A stretch of 64,000 nt of DNA from Phycisphaerales bacterium (GTDB lineage Bacteria > Planctomycetota > Phycisphaerae > UBA1845), in contig JACKHG010000002.1 of the NCBI GenBank assembly GCA_020639115.1, forward strand, positions 186,001 through 250,000. The letters are read 5' to 3'. The position numbers and the translations under genes are program-made. The notes under the pieces were generated by a model. That model did no database searches, was not told where the DNA came from, and was given only the letters and a program-made list of their open reading frames with translations. Below are positions 61,861 through 64,000 of the stretch, piece after piece. Each line of letters begins with the position of its first letter. The first letter of the stretch is position 1.

Positions 61861-62540
61861 CGGACGTACTGGTGGTGGCGGCGCATCCGGACGACGAGGT
61901 GCTGGGTTGCGGGGGGACGATGGCGCGGCTGGCGGGCGAGGGGTGCAGCGTGCACGTCGCGATACTGGGCGAGGGGATCACGTCGCGATCCGAGCGGCGG
62001 GAGCAGGCGGACCGGGCGGCGTTGGAGCGGCTGCACGGTGATGCTCGGGCCGTGGGCGAGCTGCTCGGAGCGCGGGGCGTCTCGTTGTTTTCCCTGCCGG
62101 ACAACCGGTTTGATACGGTGCCGCTGCTGGAGGTGGTGAAGATCGTCGAGGGGCTGGTGGCGGAGCATCAGCCGCGAACGATTTACACGCACGGGGCGCG
62201 GGATCTGAACGTCGATCACGCGGTCGTGCACCGGGCGGTGCTGACCGCGACGCGGCCGCTGGCGGGCGGGTGCGTGCGGGAGATTTACGCGTTCGAGGTG
62301 GCGTCGTCGACGGAGTGGGCGTTCGGGCGGGTTGCGGGTGCGTTTGCGCCGAACGTGTTCGTGGATATTGGGGACACGCTGGAGCGGAAGTGTGCGGCGA
62401 TGGCGCGGTACGAGTCGGAGGCTCGGGGTTTTCCGCATCCGCGCAGCCGGGAGGCGTTGGAGGCGATCGCGCGGCGTTGGGGGAGCGTGGCGGGCGTGGG
62501 AGCGGCTGAGGCGTTCGAGCTGGTGCGTGCGATCCGGTGA
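61857..62540 (+). CDS. PIG-L / LmbE-like deacetylase
   Basis: The product is 227 residues. The zinc site is 'VVAAHPDDEVLGCGGTMARL' at the N-terminus, with 'THGARDLNVDHAVVHRAVL' as the later His cluster. This type removes an N-acetyl group from an amino sugar. Placed at the end of the pse operon it could create a free amine for the formyltransferase or WbqC-like protein. It is coupled to pseF by ATGA. It is only distantly like the copy at 25098. Confidence 0.92.
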   Translation: MTDVLVVAAHPDDEVLGCGGTMARLAGEGCSVHVAILGEGITSRSERREQADRAALERLHGDARAVGELLGARGVSLFSLPDNRFDTVPLLEVVKIVEGLVAEHQPRTIYTHGARDLNVDHAVVHRAVLTATRPLAGGCVREIYAFEVASSTEWAFGRVAGAFAPNVFVDIGDTLERKCAAMARYESEARGFPHPRSREALEAIARRWGSVAGVGAAEAFELVRAIR

Positions 62541-63365
62541 GGGGGAGTCGCGGCGGCGTTCGGGCCGGTCGTAGCGTCGTGCATATCTTGAGCTGACCTC
62601 CGAGGCCGCTGCGGGCCGCACTGGTTTCCCGCGCGGAGGCGGTCGAAAGTGCTGCACTTGAGCAGGATCGTCGACCGCTCCAAAGCCGTTTGGCAGTATT
62701 GCTTTACGCATCTCTACCCTCGATTCTGAGTCGCGGCGCGGGGTGAACCGCGTTGGCGCTAGCGCCGTGGTTGCAGTGGCGCTGGCAAACGGCTTTGGGG
62801 GCGAGTTTTTTTTGCGCGCGGTTCGGGGGGAGCGACGGAGCGATGAAGGGGGAGGAAAGGGGAACACCTGCCGGCCGGCTGGCGCCTGGTTGCCGGGCTT
62901 CTGATCGACTGTTCGGTGGGTTGTGGCTGCATGGTTCATCTCTCCCCCGTGGCGCGGTGCGGCGTCGTCGCTGGCGTTCGCGCCCCGTGTGCTGCCTGGG
63001 CGGCGCGGTTCGTACGCCGCCGCGCGTCATCAGCGCCCGGCACCCACATCACTGCGCGCGTGCTGCGTGATTGGCGGGTTTGGGTGCGTGATTTTTGAGA
63101 TTTTTCTGTGGGCGGGTCGGAGGGGGGCTGGCGGCCCGGCTGGGGTAAGAAAGTGGGTCGGCGGGACGTCGTGTAATTTCGGGGGGCGCTTGGGGGCAAA
63201 TGCCCGGGGGAAGCCCGGAGGTGGATGGGCTGGCGTGCGGGGCGTGGGTCGTACCTGGGGGCGCGGCGTCAGGTTGCCCGGTTATAATGGTTTTTCAAAG
63301 AGCGTTGAATGTTCCCTTTCTGATCTGGCGTGTTCGTGCTTTGGGTGGTACTGGTCGCGAGACCC
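62541..63365. other. Non-coding region with a nested inverted repeat
   Basis: No convincing gene is seen in these 825 bases; the open frames are GC-skewed and low in complexity. CCAAAGCCGTTTGGCAG (62680-62696) is matched in inverse by CTGGCAAACGGCTTTGG (62782-62798) with one mismatch, and a GGCGCTAGCGCC palindrome lies between. A run of eight T follows at about 62806-62813, so the structure may terminate the pse operon. From about 62830 to 63280 the plus strand is strongly G-rich. Confidence 0.6.
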
Positions 63366-63911
63366 TTAGGCGCAATCCACGACCAACTCACCTTTTGCTC
63401 GCTTCAGTTTCCGTGCGACGGTATTGATCCACTTCTCGACGTCACTCGCCGATTTCCTCCTGGTGATTGTTATACGACCCCAGTCGTCCGTGTCGATGTA
63501 TTTGAGGCCCTTCACATCTTGCTCCTCGACATACTCTGCACTGCCATCTGACCTCAAGATACATCTCTTTAGGAGACATTTGTTATATCCAGCAACGAGC
63601 GAATGAATCTGCCCGCCAATCCGGAAGCCGTGGATTGTACCCGAGCCAGTCGACACCATGTTGTACGGTGGAATTCGGCACCGCGTAGAGTAGGTGTATG
63701 GAATCAGTGAACTATGCTCGCGAAAATGATCTCGCAAGTGCTGGAAGGCCTCCCGTAGCCGATCGGCATCGACGATGAGTTGCCAATCGTCATCTGCGGC
63801 CGATGAGCCGACGGTCCCGAAGATATCGCTGACCGCGTGCATTGCATCAGCGATCTCTGTCGGAAGTTCCGTAGAGAAACGTACGCCCTCGCCCGTGAAC
63901 CAAAGTCGCAT
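63366..63911 (-). CDS. Hypothetical protein with lower GC content
   Basis: This is a 181-residue protein. It opens 'MRLWFTGEGVRFSTELPTEI', contains 'DDWQLIVDADRLREAFQHLR', and ends with Lys/Arg-rich helices ('SDVEKWINTVARKLKRAKGE'). I do not recognise it. The composition is balanced and protein-like, and GGGTGA lies about six bases before the ATG. Its GC content looks near 50 percent, clearly below the rest of the window, which suggests acquisition by transfer. Confidence 0.6.
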   Translation of the reverse strand: MRLWFTGEGVRFSTELPTEIADAMHAVSDIFGTVGSSAADDDWQLIVDADRLREAFQHLRDHFREHSSLIPYTYSTRCRIPPYNMVSTGSGTIHGFRIGGQIHSLVAGYNKCLLKRCILRSDGSAEYVEEQDVKGLKYIDTDDWGRITITRRKSASDVEKWINTVARKLKRAKGELVVDCA

Positions 63912-63978
63912 TGCGGATCACCCGAAGGCTAGGCCGGAAGGGCCCAGCGGGTCGTAAGGATGGTGCGCAGCCCACAAT

Positions 63979-63997
63979 AAAGGGTCCTGACACCTTT
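63979..63997. repeat. REP-like short inverted repeat at window end
   Basis: AAAGGGTCCTGACACCTTT has inverted ends (AAAGG/CCTTT). It resembles the 'GGGTCCTGACACC' elements found around REP-associated transposases. The element may continue beyond the window. Confidence 0.4.
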
Positions 63998-64000
63998 GAT

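Noticed and set aside
60405..62939. An 844-residue open frame antisense to wbqC, pseF and the PIG-L gene
   Set aside because: Arg/Pro-rich composition and complete overlap with three well-recognised genes mark it as a shadow of their high-GC coding.

Overview
The window is a high-GC, gene-dense bacterial chromosome segment, most probably from a planctomycete of the Phycisphaerae type. The pointers are exported proteins with paired D-x-D-x-D dockerin/EF-hand-like C-termini, a PEP-CTERM protein, a pseudopilin of the 'FTLVELLVVISIIALLIAIL' type, a Hanks-type kinase fused to TPRs, and a fused aroD-aroE gene. This assignment is inferred from protein style; there is no rRNA in the window to confirm it.

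Layout. 1-9.4 kb: a cut-off AI-2E-type permease, a TerB-like protein, nrdR, an RNase Z-like hydrolase, then a minus-strand group of a possible EMC3/Oxa1-like membrane protein, a small possible ribbon-helix-helix protein and two large exported phosphodiesterases. These genes are separated by unusual tandem repeats. 9.6-22.3 kb: an acetyltransferase, a TauE-type permease, tRNA-Thr(CGT), a 1,652-residue secreted subtilase, a MarR-nitroreductase-pirin operon with an apparently leaderless promoter, a beta-helix lipoprotein, a LuxR-type regulator and signal peptidase I. 22.5-24.2 kb: an operon led by a free-standing homologue of the N-terminal zinc-binding part of RNA polymerase beta', followed by a LOG-like Rossmann protein and a MazG-like hydrolase. 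24.2-34 kb: PIG-L deacetylase, acetyltransferase, ADP-ribosylglycohydrolase, an atypical subtilase lacking the catalytic histidine, and a zinc-ribbon/kinase/TPR protein. 34-38.1 kb: an ExeA-type ATPase fused to about 1,000 residues of coiled coil. 38.2-41.1 kb: a minus-strand set of exported proteins, some histidine-rich, behind a palindromic operator. 41.2-47.5 kb: housekeeping genes (CoA-binding protein, deacetylase, HAD, second AI-2E permease, rplU, PTS IIA).

47.5-49.9 kb is a chromosome-partition locus: four parS or parS-like sites in 1.3 kb of apparently non-coding DNA, followed by parB but no parA. Then come aroDE and aroK. 52.1-62.5 kb is a tightly packed plus-strand operon for a pseudaminic-acid-like sugar (PseB, PseC, PseG, PseI, PseF, a pseudaminic-acid-associated methylase, two further methyltransferases, WbqC-like and PIG-L proteins). 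It has no PseH acetyltransferase but does have a sugar formyltransferase, whose reading frame is broken, and a second NeuB-family protein that has lost both metal-binding histidines. The last 1.5 kb is non-coding or low-GC and ends in a REP-like inverted repeat.

The most promising undescribed items are the stand-alone beta' zinc-binding-domain protein, the ExeA/coiled-coil fusion, the His-to-Glu subtilase, the NeuB paralogue without metal ligands, and several families of tandem hairpin or heptamer/octamer repeats placed between genes.
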